Below, piece by piece: positions 1-12,480 of a stretch of DNA of 64,000 nucleotides. The translations under genes and the position numbers were made by a program. The notes under the pieces are model-generated. The model ran no database searches. It was not told the DNA's origin and saw nothing but the letters and a program-made list of their open reading frames with translations. This DNA comes from Panicum virgatum (Eukaryota > Streptophyta > Magnoliopsida > Poales > Poaceae). The stretch lies in the NCBI RefSeq assembly GCF_016808335.1, contig NC_053145.1:26502001-26566000 (forward strand), written 5' to 3'. How positions within the stretch are numbered: position 1 is the stretch's first letter; the number at the start of each line of letters is the position of its first letter.

Positions 1-2592
1 GAAAAATCAGAATTATGCAAACTCAAATGTTTTGGATTCCTTGCAACAAGATCTACAAGTTTTATTACATGCACATCTTCAGTTTCTGATTACTTTTTAA
101 TCTAGGATAAAGAATAGAATAAATAGCATATGATGGTTGTAGTAGTTCCACATATGAACTAAGGATGATTTTTGGACAATAGCTGTACATCACTGAATGG
201 AATACTCCATAAAAATTTCATGACCCGAACCAACTTTAACTAGGTGTTTTATCAGATATTATTTTAAGCTTGGATCAAATATCACATTTGTGTTCTTGAT
301 GTTCTAGTACATATTTTTGAGTGAAACTTTTTCAGTACACTTGATATACTACCAGAATAGTAGGATAAAATTTTGGAATCCATTACAACTGTTTAACTAT
401 GGTTTTGATTTAATCCATGTGTAATAGTGCTATTTCATGATAAATTGTTCTAGTGCTTAGAAAAATCTAAAATTTATAACATTACTTAGTTTTGAGCAGA
501 TGAACCTGCATGCCTAGTTTGAGAATCAATAACTTCCTACTTTGTCTGGTAAAAATAGATCTTTATCCCAGCAAAAGCTGTTTAACTTATTGTTCATGTT
601 TAATCTGCTTCATGAAAATAGCTGAAAATTTTATTGTAAGTTGGTACTTCTGTTTTGTTCCTTGCATAAGAATTTCAATCCCATAAGCTATGGGTAACTA
701 TAGTTTTGGACAAAGCATGCTATCTTTAGTTTTGTTAGAGGAAATAACTTTTGTATCTTTTGGTATATGATGAAAACCCCACTTTGATTTTATAAACTAA
801 ATTGTGTTAAATTACTACTCTATAAATGACTGCCCAGTAAGTAGAAAATGAAATGGTTGTTTTCTTAACTTGAGTTTTATTGGACTGCAACTTTATCATG
901 AAGGAAAAATAATAATAACACCTAAATCGCTAAACAACTCGGAACTCTGCATTCATACATATGCATTGTTGCATTTTATATGGGTACGATAGATGAACCA
1001 CGTGAAGGATGTGACGTTGGAGCCGAGCCAGAAAACGGTGAATGGTGGATACATCTAGAAGATGGACGGATGGATCCCGATGTGCACAACCAAAGAAGAT
1101 GCTCGCCGAGCGAATGTTCTCTAACTAACACTGACCTAGTGTTAATTCCAGGCAAGCCCTGGACATAACCCAGTATTTCAAATTATGCAACTTATCGTTA
1201 CTATTTACTTGTGCATTTACAGTTCTTAGGATTTGAATTGAAACCCTAGATGCATGATCCTAGGAACCTATGTACTGAACACTAGACTTGAGTTCGAGGA
1301 ATTGCTATGCTAATAGGACCGGTAAAAGTCGAGTGATTGCCTGTCACTCGATAGCTCTATAGGAGTTGCTTGTTTACTTTCTGCAGTAACTATAAGGACG
1401 ACGGACGGGGTCGTGTTCGATATCATGACCCTGGGTGAGACCCCGTCTGTGTTGATGAATTCTGCTAAGGTCGCGGTGTGTGGTAGTGGTGGTTATGTTT
1501 TTGAACGTACTAGCCACATGCCGTAAATATGGTACGCGGTAAGCCTAGTAGCCGATCGGACCGGGGAGTGGATATACCTTTCACTCTCTCTTAGAGATAG
1601 GTTTTATTTATGTTTATGTTGCGCAACACCACGGGTGCAGGGAGGAAGTTGGTGCCCTGTAGTCGGGGAGAGTGACCCTATCCACAAGCCAGAATGAAAG
1701 GTCAACGGTTGTTTGGGAACGACCCGATGGTGTTCCAAACATGTGTGTTAGGTCTGCCTGGCCAGGTCAACAAATTTGATTCGAATCATCCGCTTCTAAC
1801 GGTTTGGGACTGCTTGATCCCTTTGCCACATAGAGTAATAAGAGTAACATTATTATGATCAATCTTGATGTTTTCTTAAAGTTCTACGATGGTTGAATAG
1901 GAGTAGTTGCTTACATAGAATGGTTAATCAACTAGAATCTTGGAAGCTAAAATTTGAAAGTAAGGACCTACTCTTTATTGCTTTTTAGCAAAAGGAAAAC
2001 CAGAGCCTTACAAAGCCCTGCATAGTCTAGCTAGGTGGATTAAGTATATCTGTTGACGGTTAAGTCTTGCTGAGTATTAGTATACTCAGCCTTGCTGTTG
2101 AAACCTTTTTCAGGTATGAGTTTTGAGGATCAGATCGCTAGTCTGACTTACCCCTGCTCTTTGCCTGCTGGCTGGTCCGTAGAATGGGATCCGTCTTTGG
2201 CCAGCAATGACCCCGATGAGTGATACCTTGCTTGGGCTAGCTTGGTGTCCTTTTGCGACGTGTTGTAGCCGTCATGTTTTCTTTCCGCTGCTTTAAAACT
2301 CTGAACTTTAAACTTATGTCTTGTATAATGTTTTTACTAAGTTTGGATCTGTAATAATGTTTTAAACTTATATTAATAACTGTTATGCCTGTGTTGTAAA
2401 ATGTATGGTTGTGATATCTCTGGACTCGCCTTCGTGCGGGGTATGCTTGTTCGATCCGAGATCCGGTGGTTGTATCGGGATGTTACCCGACAGACCAAGA
2501 ATTGTTCCGTTTGAAGTGCGTTTGAGTCGGTATTGCCTTTATGGTGATGGCCAGTGCACTTGAGCCGGGATAATTCAGGTGGTTCTGCCACA
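1..2592 (+). repeat. 5' LTR of the LARD-like element (3' part)
   Basis: This is the last 2592 bases of a roughly 4 kb LTR. Bases 1-1866 pair with 6443-8308. Bases 1867-2592 have no partner in the window because the other LTR is truncated. The LTR ends in CA two bases before the primer binding site. A 62-codon open stretch at 980-1168 loses its ATG in the other LTR (ATG to ATA), so it is not a conserved gene. Confidence 0.8.
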
Positions 2593-2594
2593 GC

Positions 2595-2606
2595 TGGTAT
2601 CAGAGC
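2595..2606 (+). promoter_or_regulatory. Primer binding site, tRNA-Met type
   Basis: TGGTATCAGAGC lies two bases after the LTR end. This is the common primer site complementary to the 3' end of initiator tRNA-Met in plant LTR retrotransposons. It fixes the 5' LTR end and the plus orientation. Confidence 0.85.
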
Positions 2607-3144
2607 TGCAAGTGTACACCAGAGGTGTTGGAACCATAAAAATTGATTTCCGTATTAAAATTGGACCCACAAAGAATTTATAAAACTACGTTGGTTTCGA
2701 TAAGGATTATGCATAGATTGTAAAGCCCTAGGGAAGTTAAGGGAGTTACTAGGTGGCTATTTACTTATGGTTTATGTATATCTGACTTCCAGCACATTAC
2801 ATTATGTCAAACCTTACTTTTGTGCACAATCAACATTTTGAATTCTGTAACGACGCACCTACGCGAAGGTAAGAAGGTAAGGATCCTTAGTCAGCTGAGG
2901 GAGTCTGACCTTCCCATCGGCGATGCGAACCGAACGCTGTGCTCAAGCAGTGGCCTACTTGAGCTGCTGCTGATATATCGACCATCAGTCGATTATATTG
3001 GGAGTAAAGGAACTCGTGAATACGATATCTCGGTGGCGTATGTTAACGTTGGCCATACGGCGGAAATTGTATGGCTACCATTTCTATAGTGAACGGTAAT
3101 GTATGGGAATGCTTTCATGAGTGCTGGCATAAAAGGTTCAGTGG

Positions 3145-3151
<7 letters not shown>

Positions 3152-3195
<44 letters not shown>
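3152..3195 (+). repeat. (TG)n microsatellite
   Basis: About 21 uninterrupted TG dinucleotides. The cysteine-valine run in the overlapping open frame is a by-product of this repeat. Confidence 0.95.
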
Positions 3196-4993
3196 GTTAA
3201 TTTTCTACAGGTACGCTAACCATGATTGCGATAGGTTAAGAACGAATAGAATTCGGCTAGTTATATATAGGGAGAGACGTAATTGGTGCCGTACCACCGG
3301 CGCTAACCCTGTAAGTCTAAAGCTATTTGGCAGTTGTTTTGTTTTGTGAGGACGTATAGAACACGCATGCATCATGGCTTATCTTGGTATGACTGATCAC
3401 CTTGCTTGTTATGTTGTTTTATTAAAATATGTTGCTTTTACCTGAATGTCCTCCTAGGTTTTCTGTTGTAGTAGTATGATCGACGTAATCTGCTAGTCTG
3501 ATCTTGAGTTGAGAAGGTCTTTTGTAAGTTAGTGGCTTTGGATCTTGTATGAACCTTACCATTGATCTTAGCTTGTTAATCAATCCAACCCTTGATCAAT
3601 GCCTTGAATCTATTCCTATCAAAACCATTATTCCTTTTCCTTCATGGCTCCTTGGCTAAGCCATGATGTTGATTAACAAAACCCCATCAATAATCATTCT
3701 ATTCCTCTTGGTGTTATGCCTGATCTTGCTGGCTATTTTGATTTCAACATCTGAATCCTATATTTTCATTCTTGCTCAGTTAATTTTGGATAAATTAAAA
3801 AGATTCATGATAATAATAACTTTTGAAATACGATCCTTGATGCAACAATCATGCATCACATCATTTCATGTCATTCGTCAGTGCATGGTGTTGCATCATG
3901 ATCGGGAATCTGTAGACTGACTAATGGGTATGTGTTTGAGTACCACTTCGTGGGTTGTCTTCGGTTCCTATCTTGTCATTGCTGGTGCTATTGGGTTGCC
4001 ACTCTTGATTTCTCTTGTGGTGGTGTTTAGTCACGTGACCTTGATGCCGCGACGGAACCTAGACTCTCGTGTGCGCTGCAGCCACATGATTGAGCTACTA
4101 GGAGCGCGCTGGTGTCTAGGTATGTATGACGTAACTCACTGCAATTCCCTTCTATGCAACCTTACTAGTGTCTTAACCTCTGACCCTTACTCAAACGTAT
4201 AGGGCTAACGAGTTTTAGTCACGGGAAAATGGGTACGGTATGCGCATTGCACTGTGTGCATCATCAACTTATCCATGTGTGCATCATGCTTATGCATCTC
4301 ATACATGCATCCGTCAAGAGCATCATTGTCGTTGCATCATAGTGTATGCAAAATTGGGTCAGCATCATGGCAAATGCATCGTGTAATAAGCACCATTTCA
4401 ATTGCATATAAAACATTTCGTCATTGCATTACACCAGCATTGCAATCTTATATCTCGAGGATGCATCATTCTCATGGTCATCGAGCATATACATCTCGCA
4501 TCATGCCGTTTAATTTAATCAATAGTTTGAGCAAGAATGTCCTTGAGCAAAAACTCACCTTGATATCTTTTCTATCTAGATTCACCACCAGATTGAGACA
4601 TTGATTCTTCCAGGACTTAGATTCCTCTCTTCTCTGCAAAATCCTGCTATATGTTAGTACTAGAATAGTCCACCGGTCCTTTCCAGCCGACTTTGATGAT
4701 GATTGTGATCCCATATATTATCCACAGACTCTTGCTACAAAAACTGAAGCCCTGGAGCCTTTAGTGTGGAAAAACAATTGATTAGTTCACACAGTGGCAC
4801 AGTTAATCCCTCCCAATCTTAATACATACCTTGATTCTTAAACTTTCTCTAAGTTCTCCATTCTTATCTGCAAAGGATCATATCCTCAACATCAATATCC
4901 TCTAATGTGACCTTGTCCTGCTGGCTTTGATGCTTGGTCTGCTCCTTTTCCCTCGAGAGTCTATCTTTCAGAATCTCGGGACGAGATTCTTTT

Positions 4994-5006
4994 TAAGGGG
5001 GTAGGC
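4994..5006 (+). promoter_or_regulatory. Polypurine tract of the LARD-like element
   Basis: The purine-rich stretch AAGGGGGTAGG, preceded by a CTCGGGACGAGATTC motif, lies directly before TGTGACATCCC. This arrangement is characteristic of the 3' end of Tekay-type gypsy interiors and marks the start of the 3' LTR. Confidence 0.75.
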
Positions 5007-8000
5007 TGTGACATCCCAGAGTTTTAAAATGCTAAGCAAGATATATTAAATATGATTTCATACTTAATAAACAAGAAAAATTCAAAATATGCATTTCTTT
5101 TGGATAATAAAATATGTGTATGTATGAACATGCATGTGTATGAATGTGTGTTTATGTGTATATGAAATTTTGCACATAAAATGACAGGTCAAATGAACCA
5201 TAGTATTCGAGGTTTTAAACAATCTTTCAAATTTTAAAACAAATATTCTTTCAAAATGATTTCTAAAATATAGCTCAAACGAACTTTTGCCCAAAAACAA
5301 AGTTATAGGTTTTCAAAAGACGAACAACTTTCGTGTTTAAAGTTTTTCGAGTTACCACACAAAAATGGGAGAAAAACTTGATTTCCGAAAAGTATAGGAT
5401 ATTTTCAAATGCACTCAAGTTTTAAATTTTATTTTTCAAACCATTGTTCAAATGAAAAAGTGCCTAAAACGAAAGTTGTAGATCTCGAAATTTTAAGCAA
5501 GTTTGGTATTCAAAAGTTTTTCGTTTGAGTCCAAGAAGAAGAAGAAAAATTGAGTTTACAAACTGGAATTTTTGAACTTCGGTTTAATTACCAAATTGCC
5601 CTCACTCCATCTCTCCCCTCTCTGTTTTCGCCGTGACGGCGCCTACACGCCGGCACTGGCCAGGTGGCCGGACATGCGCTGCGCCCCTATCCAAAACTGC
5701 CATCACGCCCCCGGTTTTCACCAAAATCGACCCCTCCCTGGCGCTGCGCAAGCGTGCCACGTGCCCTCGACGCTTGCCTGCTCGACACGCCGCGGACGCC
5801 GTCGCCGTTCTCGACATCAGAGATACACGCGTCGCCACGCCACTACCCTCGCCGCCGTTCCAGTCGTCTCACAAAGCGAACTCCGGTTTTCCCTCAGCCT
5901 CCTCCTCGCGCTAGAGCCAAAACCCAGGCCGAGCTCTCCCCGGCTCTTCGAAACACCGCCTGCCGCCCTCCATGGCCGTCGGCCCCGCCTAAGCTCCGTG
6001 GAGCTCGCCTCTGTGGTCCCCTTCTTCCCAAACCGAGTGTACCACCACCTCCCCCACCTCCCACTTATCCTCACCGGCACGGCCACTGCCGCCCAGCCCC
6101 GCCAGAGCACCTCCACCACCACACAACCGTCTCCGGCGACCGCCTGCGCCCGCGGACCCTCATCCTCAGGCCGCCATCTCACGCGCCACCACCCCCTCCC
6201 AAGGTAGCTCTCAACTCACCCGAGCCACCTGACCCGTTCCCCTCACCGCCGGCGACCATCGCTGCCGGAAAAGGCCGGCGGAGCCGTCCCCTGTTTTTTT
6301 TCCCGACCGGCGAAGGACCCAACCGCAAATAGTTTTGGAATCCCAGGGGTCTCAGCGCAAGAAACCCAGGGACTGGTTTGTAAGGTTTAGTTAGGTTTTT
6401 CTAAATTTTGCTGCGAACTTTGAAAATTCATAACAATTCATACAAAAATCAGAAAAATGCAAACTCAAATGTTTTGGATTCATTGCAACAAGATCTACAA
6501 GTTTTATTAAATGCACATCTTCAGTTTCTGATTACTTTTTAATCTAGGATAAAGAATATAATAAATAGCATATGGTGGTTGTAGGAGTTCCACATATGAA
6601 CTAAGGATGATTTTTGGACAGTAGCTGTACATCACTGAATAGAATACTCCATAAAAATTTCATGACCAGAACCAACTTTAACTAGGTGTTTTATCAGATC
6701 TTATTTTAAGCTTGGATCAAATATCACATTTGTGTTCTTGATGTTCTAGTACATATTTTTGAGTGAAACTTTTTTAGTACACTTGATATACTACCAGAAC
6801 AGTAGGATAAAATTTGGGAATCCATTACAATTGTTTAACTATGGTTTTGATTTAATCCATGTGTAGTAGTGCTATTTCATGATAAATTGTTCTAGTGCTT
6901 AGAAAAATCTGAAATTTATAACATTACTTAGTTTTGAGTAGATGAACCTGCATGCCTAGTTTGAGAATCAATAAATTCCTACTTTGTCAAGTAAAAATAC
7001 ATCTTTATCCCAGCAAAAGTTGTTTAACTTATTGTTCATGTTTAATCTACTTCATGAAAATAGCTGAAAATTTTATTGTAAGTTGGTACTTCTGTTTTGT
7101 TCCTTGCATAAGAATTTCAATCCCATAAGCTATGGGTAACTATAGTTTTGGACAAAGCATGTTATCTTTAGTTTTGTTAGAGGAAATAACTTTTGTATCC
7201 TTTGGTATATGATGAAAACCCCACTTTGATTTTATGAACTAAATTGTGTTAAATTACTACTCTATAAATGACTGCCCAGTAAGTAGAAAATGAAATGGTT
7301 GTTTTCTTAACTTGAGTTTTATTGGACTGCAACTTTATCGTGAAGGAAAAATAATAATAACACCTAAATCGCTAAGCAACTCGGAACTCTGCATTCATAC
7401 ATATGAGTTGTTGCATTTTATATAGGTACGATAGATGAACCACGTGAAGGATGTGACGTTGGAGCCGAGCCAGAAAACGGTGAATGGTGGATACATCTAG
7501 AAGATGGACGGATGGATCCCGATGTGCACGACCAAAGAAGATGCTCGTTGAGCGAATGTTCTCTAACTAACACTGACCTAGTGTTAATTCCAGGCAAGCC
7601 CCGGACATAACCCAGTATTTCAAATTATGCAACTTATCGTTACTATTTACTTGTGCATTTACAGGTCTTAGGATTTGAATTGAAACCCTAGATGCATGAT
7701 CCTAGGAACCTATGTACTGAACACTAGACTTGAGTTCGAGGAATTGCTATGCTAATAGGACCGGTAAAAGTCGAGTGATTGCCTGTCACTCGCGAGCTCT
7801 ATAGGAGTTGTTTGTTTACTTTCTGCAATAACTATAAGGATGACGGACGGGGTCGTGTTCGATATCATGCCCTTGGGTGAGACCCCGTCTGCGTTGATGA
7901 ATTCTGCTAAGGTCGCGGTGTGTGGTAGCGGTGGTTATGTTTTTGAACGTACTAGCCACATGCCGTAAATATGGTACGCGGTAAGCCTAGTAGCCGATCG

Positions 8001-8308
8001 GACCGGGGAGTGGATATACCTTTCACTCTCTCTTAGAGATAGGTTTTATTTATGTTTATGTTGCGCAACACCACGGGTGCAGGGAGGAAGTTGGTGCCCT
8101 GTAGTCGGGGGGAGTAACCCTATCCACAAGCCCGAATGAAAGGTCAATGGTTGTTTGGGAATGACCCGACGGTGTTCCAAACGTGTGTGTTAGGTCTGCC
8201 TGGCCAGGTCAACAAATTCGATTCGAATCGTCCGCTTCTCACGATTTGGGACTGCTTGATCCCTTTGCCACACAGAGTAATAAGAGTAACATTATTATGA
8301 TCAATCTT
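5007..8308 (+). repeat. 3' LTR of the LARD-like element, 3'-truncated
   Basis: It begins TGTGACATCCC after the polypurine tract and matches the 5' LTR over 6443-8308. It stops abruptly at 8308, where the 5' LTR continues for another 726 bp (1867-2592). At 8309 the sequence switches inside an open reading frame of an unrelated gypsy element, so the junction truncates both. Confidence 0.8.
5590..6335. other. GC- and CpG-rich block inside the LTR
   Basis: About 750 bp of proline/arginine/alanine-biased, CpG-rich sequence stands out from the AT-rich LTR around it. Open frames run through it on both strands (for example 5572-6207, 5664-6332 and 5817-6182 minus), the usual effect of high GC. It probably contains the LTR's transcription start or untranslated leader. 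I see no recognisable protein. Confidence 0.5.
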
Positions 8309-9474
8309 CCACATCCCAATATTCGTCTGTTGAGCCCTCTCCCGAACCACGAACACCAGAGGAAGAAGAAATTCAACCTTCGGAGTTCTCTTCCCGATTC
8401 GAGGATGATCCTTCAGGAAATATCCAAAACACCTCGAATCATCTTAGGCATGAGGAGCCTATGAAATCGATGAGTCTTTATGAGACCCTCGATATAATTT
8501 CCCGCCATTCTCCCGCAATTGATTGGTCAAATGAGGCAAAGCATGCTTCCGAAGCGATTAGGATTAGCCCAACCTCTGCAACCATCACTTGTTCTATGAA
8601 GGGAAAATTCGTAGAAGCTCTTTATGACCCTACTGTTGAGGTTTACATCTTACCTGAGTACCTTTTGGATACTCTTGTGGGTAACAAGCCTCTAAACCCA
8701 ACCGACAAGTACTTTAAGAGTCCATCCAGACTGTACTTTGAATGTCGGGGGATTGCAAGGGACGTGCCTATCACCATAGACAAAATCGAGATGCATTTAG
8801 ATTTTTACATCTACGATATCCTCGATTTTGATCTTCTCCTAGGCCTCCCACTAGAAAAGCTTTTAGCATCTCATGGGAGCCTAGATGAAAAACTTAGGGA
8901 AGTTGCTTCTGCCTCTTGCTCAGAAAATCTTCTGGCAAAGCCCCTTCCCGAGCAAAACTTGCTCAAGGAGATGGTGTATACATCTCCGTTCATATCATCC
9001 GAGCCCATTCTCTTGGGAGTTCTAGAATCCTCTGAAGAATACGACTTGGAGGATAGCCTTCACTCTTGTGAAGATGAACGATCATCATCACCCTCGACCG
9101 AGTTTGAGCCTCTTCCCGCTGGCCTAGAATATGTTGTTCTCGACCACAATCGAGAATCAATATCAAGCTTTCACGATGAATCTCTTGAGATGGAGAATCA
9201 ATGGGCCAAGGAATCTTGTGAGGCGCCGACTCTGGAGTCCAATGAAAAGGATTCCTCAAATGACCATGGGAATTTCACTTTTGACATATCATGTAAACCA
9301 TGCTCATTCAATGCAACTCCAGAGTCAGGCATGCTTAGTGCACCGTGCACACACGAGGACTACAACCACCTTATGGTCCTCTTTTGCAAAATATTCAGAA
9401 GGTTGGTTGTAGATGTATATGTTTATCGTAAACATTGCAGATTTCGTGGGTGCACCGTGGCACTAACCTTATAG
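8309..9474 (+). pseudogene. gag-protease-like fragment of a gypsy element
   Basis: The frame is open from the junction at 8309 through the ATG at 8461 to the stop at 9472. The part from 8461 is 337 residues. Residues about 55-135 look like a retropepsin-type fold of plant gypsy elements: VEVYILPEYLLDTL, then DFDLLLGLPLE. I do not see a clear DTG/DSG triad at the expected place, so activity is doubtful. The acidic, serine-rich C-terminal half ends in FRGCTVALTL, a tail I associate with grass retroelement hypothetical proteins. The N-terminus (gag) is missing at the junction. The frame is otherwise unbroken, so the copy is not very old. Confidence 0.6.
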
Positions 9475-11935
9475 CTAGCTGCAACAATTGGTGGTCAAAC
9501 AATGACCCACCACCAATGATGGCTACAAGAGTTATCATGGTCGAGCTTATGACCAGAAACAAAGCACTGCCGGGAGATAGCCCGGACTATCGTTTATTTA
9601 TTTACTTCTTTATTTCCCTTTCAATAAAAGGCAAGAGCATGTTTTAGGATATAGTTTTCCTTCGGGTATTTTTGGTCGCTAACCTTTCCAGGGGAAGATC
9701 AAAGAAAACGGCAGACAAGCAACACCTACGAACATGAGAGCTACACCGACTACAACACCTCGATATGTCCTGATGGAGGAACAACTACTGAAGGAGATGT
9801 GAACTCCTTACACTTGAAGTTTTGTAAACTCCAAGTGTGGGGGAGGTATGTGAGTACCCCAAAGTAAGTTCTTTCCTTAATTCATATCTTGTATTGGAAT
9901 TGGTGTATATCCTCGCATCATGCTCTATAAAAAAAATGAAAAAAATGAGAGGAGTTCCCATGGTGACAACATTGAGTCTTCATCAACAAACCAACATGGT
10001 AAGTACTCTCAATGTCCTGCTTTTGACATTAAACAAAGCCCTGCCGGGAGGTCGCTCGAGGATCACCAGGTTAGTACTCATACTTATCCCATCTTCGAAT
10101 AATGCTCAATCATGCTTCATGATTCCTTTATCTATCCTTGTATGCTCTAGTTCGAATGTATGATGCAGCACATACATTCAAAGGCTTTTTAAATCAAGCA
10201 TGGTATTTGGGTTAAAATGTCCTCTTCAGTCAACTAGAACCTTGTGTCTAGATTGATTGACGTTCTTGGAGTTAATACTTGTATAGATATTGGTTACATA
10301 TATGGACTAACCCCTACAGAAAAATCAAATCCAATTGGGTGAGTCAGCAAGCTGAATTCAAATGGAAAGGTAAGACAAGGTTTTGGATTAATGTTGCACA
10401 ACATACTCATGTTGATGCAATCTTGATCCAGCCTTGCTTGAGTAAGTATTATGGTGTGATTAAATTTTAGTTTCAATAAATTTTAGGAGCTCCCTAGTTT
10501 TTAAAACCAGTAGAGCTATTAGTTTGTTTCCACATTTTTGTTTTTGAATAAGCACCAGGTACAAGGACAAGTGTGGGGGAGATCTCTCGGAACTTTCATG
10601 TATATACACTCGAGATCTCCCACAACACGTGCACAACACCGAACGAACCAGAATGCAAAAAGCCAAGACGAATCAGAGCTAGTATTGGGCAGTGGAACCT
10701 CAGGTTTGGCTGACTAGCACTAACTCCGATCATCTTCATCGCGATGGTTTGTGCACTCTACCCCTCCTACTCTCCCTGACCTATGAGTTTAAATGAAATC
10801 TTGATCAATCACGAAAATTAAACTCAAGGTATCCTCTAGTTCTTGTGCTTCTCTATGATTGGCTTGCATACCTTTTATTCTTTGCTAAACCTGAGCTTGT
10901 GAATCATATCTTAGGGAACCCGTAATTGTTAAGTTGTTGACTAGTGAGATATGGTTTGATGGAAGAATCCGTGCTTTATCTGCTTATGTGTCTGTGAAAT
11001 TTTATCAAAAGAAAAACCTCCATAGCTTTTACAACTCCACGTGCCTGTCCTACCAAAGCCATATGATGATCTTCATGATACAAATCTTTACACATATGTG
11101 CCTTGTTGTTGCTTTGAGCTTCTTCAAGCTTTGTGACCCTAGTGAGATATCTTTCATACTTGTTTGATCAAGATCATGTGCACTCCACCAGCTGAACTTC
11201 TACACTGGAAGTCAGCTATGCCATTCCATCCATCCACAAAATAAAACTCCATGTTTAATGACCTCTCTATCTCTCTAATATCCTTCAAATGAGGCATGGG
11301 CTATTCAAAATAAAAAAAAGGGAAAAGATGGCATGTCCAAGAAGCATGACCCAAAAAAAATGGACACATCAATGTCCATGAAAAAAAAAGAGAAGAGAAA
11401 AAATATATAGCCATGTCCTCATGTTATCCAAATAAAGGTGAGAGAGATTCATAAAAGGAGTATTTCATTCCATCATCCACCTTCCACATATGTGCACGAT
11501 CTTGATCAACTTGTGTGATTAGTCATCTCCATGGATCCTTTGTTTGATTTTGCAATATATGTGACACAAGTGCATGCTTCCATTCCTCCTACCATGAGCT
11601 CCACATAAGCCATCTTTAGAAGTAGGGTGAAAAGAAGCAATACTGTGGTGAGGATATATACACAATGAGCGACATGAGAGATCCTATGGAGAAGTAAAGC
11701 TATGGTTGGGACACTGAAGTATAGCAGTCATATAGCAGGAAAGTGGAGAACACTGAAGTCAATACCGTTCCGCTCTTCAACTTCCCAAACAATTTATGGT
11801 AGACACATCAAAATTCACAGGCAAAGGTAAGGCTTAGAATAATTTGTTTGCAGGTGTCATATCATAGGAAGTCAGGGTCCGCCTTAGTTCTTGCCTTTAC
11901 TCGAGGATGAGCAAAGAACTAAGTGTGGGGGAACT
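9475..11935 (+). other. Non-coding 3' interior with three polypurine-like tracts
   Basis: About 2.4 kb without a recognisable gene. The motif AAGTGTGGGGGA occurs three times: 9833, 10570 and 11921. The last lies immediately before the 3' LTR and is the functional polypurine tract. The sequence just before it (GAGGATGAGCAAAGAACTAAG) is the typical end of Tat/Athila interiors in grasses. Confidence 0.6.
10572..10624. repeat. Inverted repeat around the second polypurine-like tract
   Basis: The left arm TGTGGGGGAGATCTC and the right arm GAGATCTCCCACA are complementary apart from a two-base bulge, with a spacer of about 25 bases. The arm contains the second copy of the GTGTGGGGGA motif, so this purine tract could fold back. 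Confidence 0.65.
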
Positions 11936-12480
11936 TGTTGACGGTCACTAATGACCCATTTTGACCATCAACTATCGTGCAAAAGTCGAGCATCAGAAGG
12001 AATAAATGTTAGCATAGGATGTTTATTTGACGAATTCCTCAGATGCTGGTCTGAGAAAGTGTGTAGGTGAATTTGGGCAAAACTTGCATGTGGCAAGCAT
12101 ATTATCTAATGCATAAATTCCTAGGCCAAGCACAAGCAAGGCCAAAGGCCAAAAGGGCCCACTTGGCAGCTGCACATGAGAGAGAGACGCAGCCCATAAG
12201 CAAGGTGACACACCATCGATCTAAGGCAACACCTTGTCGATACCTTTAGCTCGAAGTATAATGGCGATGTGATCTCTTCCTCTAAACATAGATTCTAGAT
12301 CTTAGAAAGTCCTCTCTTTCCTATCCTCCAAAACCAGTGTGTGTCCTTGGACTGTATGAACCCGTAGATAGTGTACTCACATTCCCTAGTGGATACGATA
12401 CCCTGGAATACTCTTGGGTGAAAGCTACAGTGGTATCCGTGCGCTTGCGGATTTATTCGTGACGTTACAAAATACCAACA
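11936..12480 (+). repeat. 3' LTR, 545 bp, Tat/Athila-like
   Basis: It begins TGTTGACGGTC directly after the polypurine tract AAGTGTGGGGGAACT and ends ...ATACCAACA. The 3' end contains the GTGCGCTTGCGGATTTATTCGTG block also found at the end of the LTR fragment at 12481-12803 and, diverged, at 28890-28942. Confidence 0.75.

Larger units (their letters stand above)
2593..5006 (+). other. Non-coding interior of the LARD-like element
   Basis: No reading frame here resembles a retroelement protein; the longest open stretches are about 90-116 codons and unrelated to any family I know. The stretch holds a TG microsatellite and a region around 3840-4500 rich in short GCATCAT/CATGC words. It ends in the polypurine tract. 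The lack of coding capacity implies mobilisation by proteins from another element. Confidence 0.7.
1..8308 (+). mobile_element. LARD-like non-autonomous LTR retrotransposon (both ends incomplete)
   Basis: Bases 1-1866 reappear at 6443-8308 at a constant offset of 6442 bp with only scattered substitutions, so these are the two LTRs of one element. The LTR boundaries are a TGTGACATCCC start at 5007 and a ...TGCCACA end at 2592, giving an inferred LTR of about 4.03 kb. A tRNA-Met primer site follows the 5' LTR and a polypurine tract precedes the 3' LTR. The interior is only about 2.4 kb and carries no gag, RT or integrase. Long LTRs, a TGTGACA start and a Met primer site fit Tekay/Del-type chromovirus relatives; a non-coding interior fits the LARD definition. 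The 5' LTR starts off the window and the 3' LTR lacks its last 726 bp. Confidence 0.8.
8309..12480 (+). mobile_element. Tat/Athila-like gypsy element, 5'-truncated
   Basis: A gag-protease-like reading frame is open from the left junction, followed by about 2.4 kb of non-coding DNA, a polypurine tract at 11921-11935 and an LTR (11936-12480). There is no RT, RNase H or integrase, so this is either a non-autonomous family or an internally deleted copy. The five bases after the LTR are CCTAG; the matching left target copy is not present. Confidence 0.7.

Noticed and set aside
980..1168. 62-codon open frame in the LARD LTR
   Set aside because: The second LTR copy has lost the ATG and carries further changes, so the frame is not maintained.
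3071..3349. Open frame with a Cys-Val run
   Set aside because: It is produced by the TG microsatellite at 3152-3195.
5572..6332. Open frames of up to 222 codons on both strands in the LTR
   Set aside because: They overlap in several frames of a GC-rich block, have no family features and lie in an LTR. I treat them as composition artefacts.
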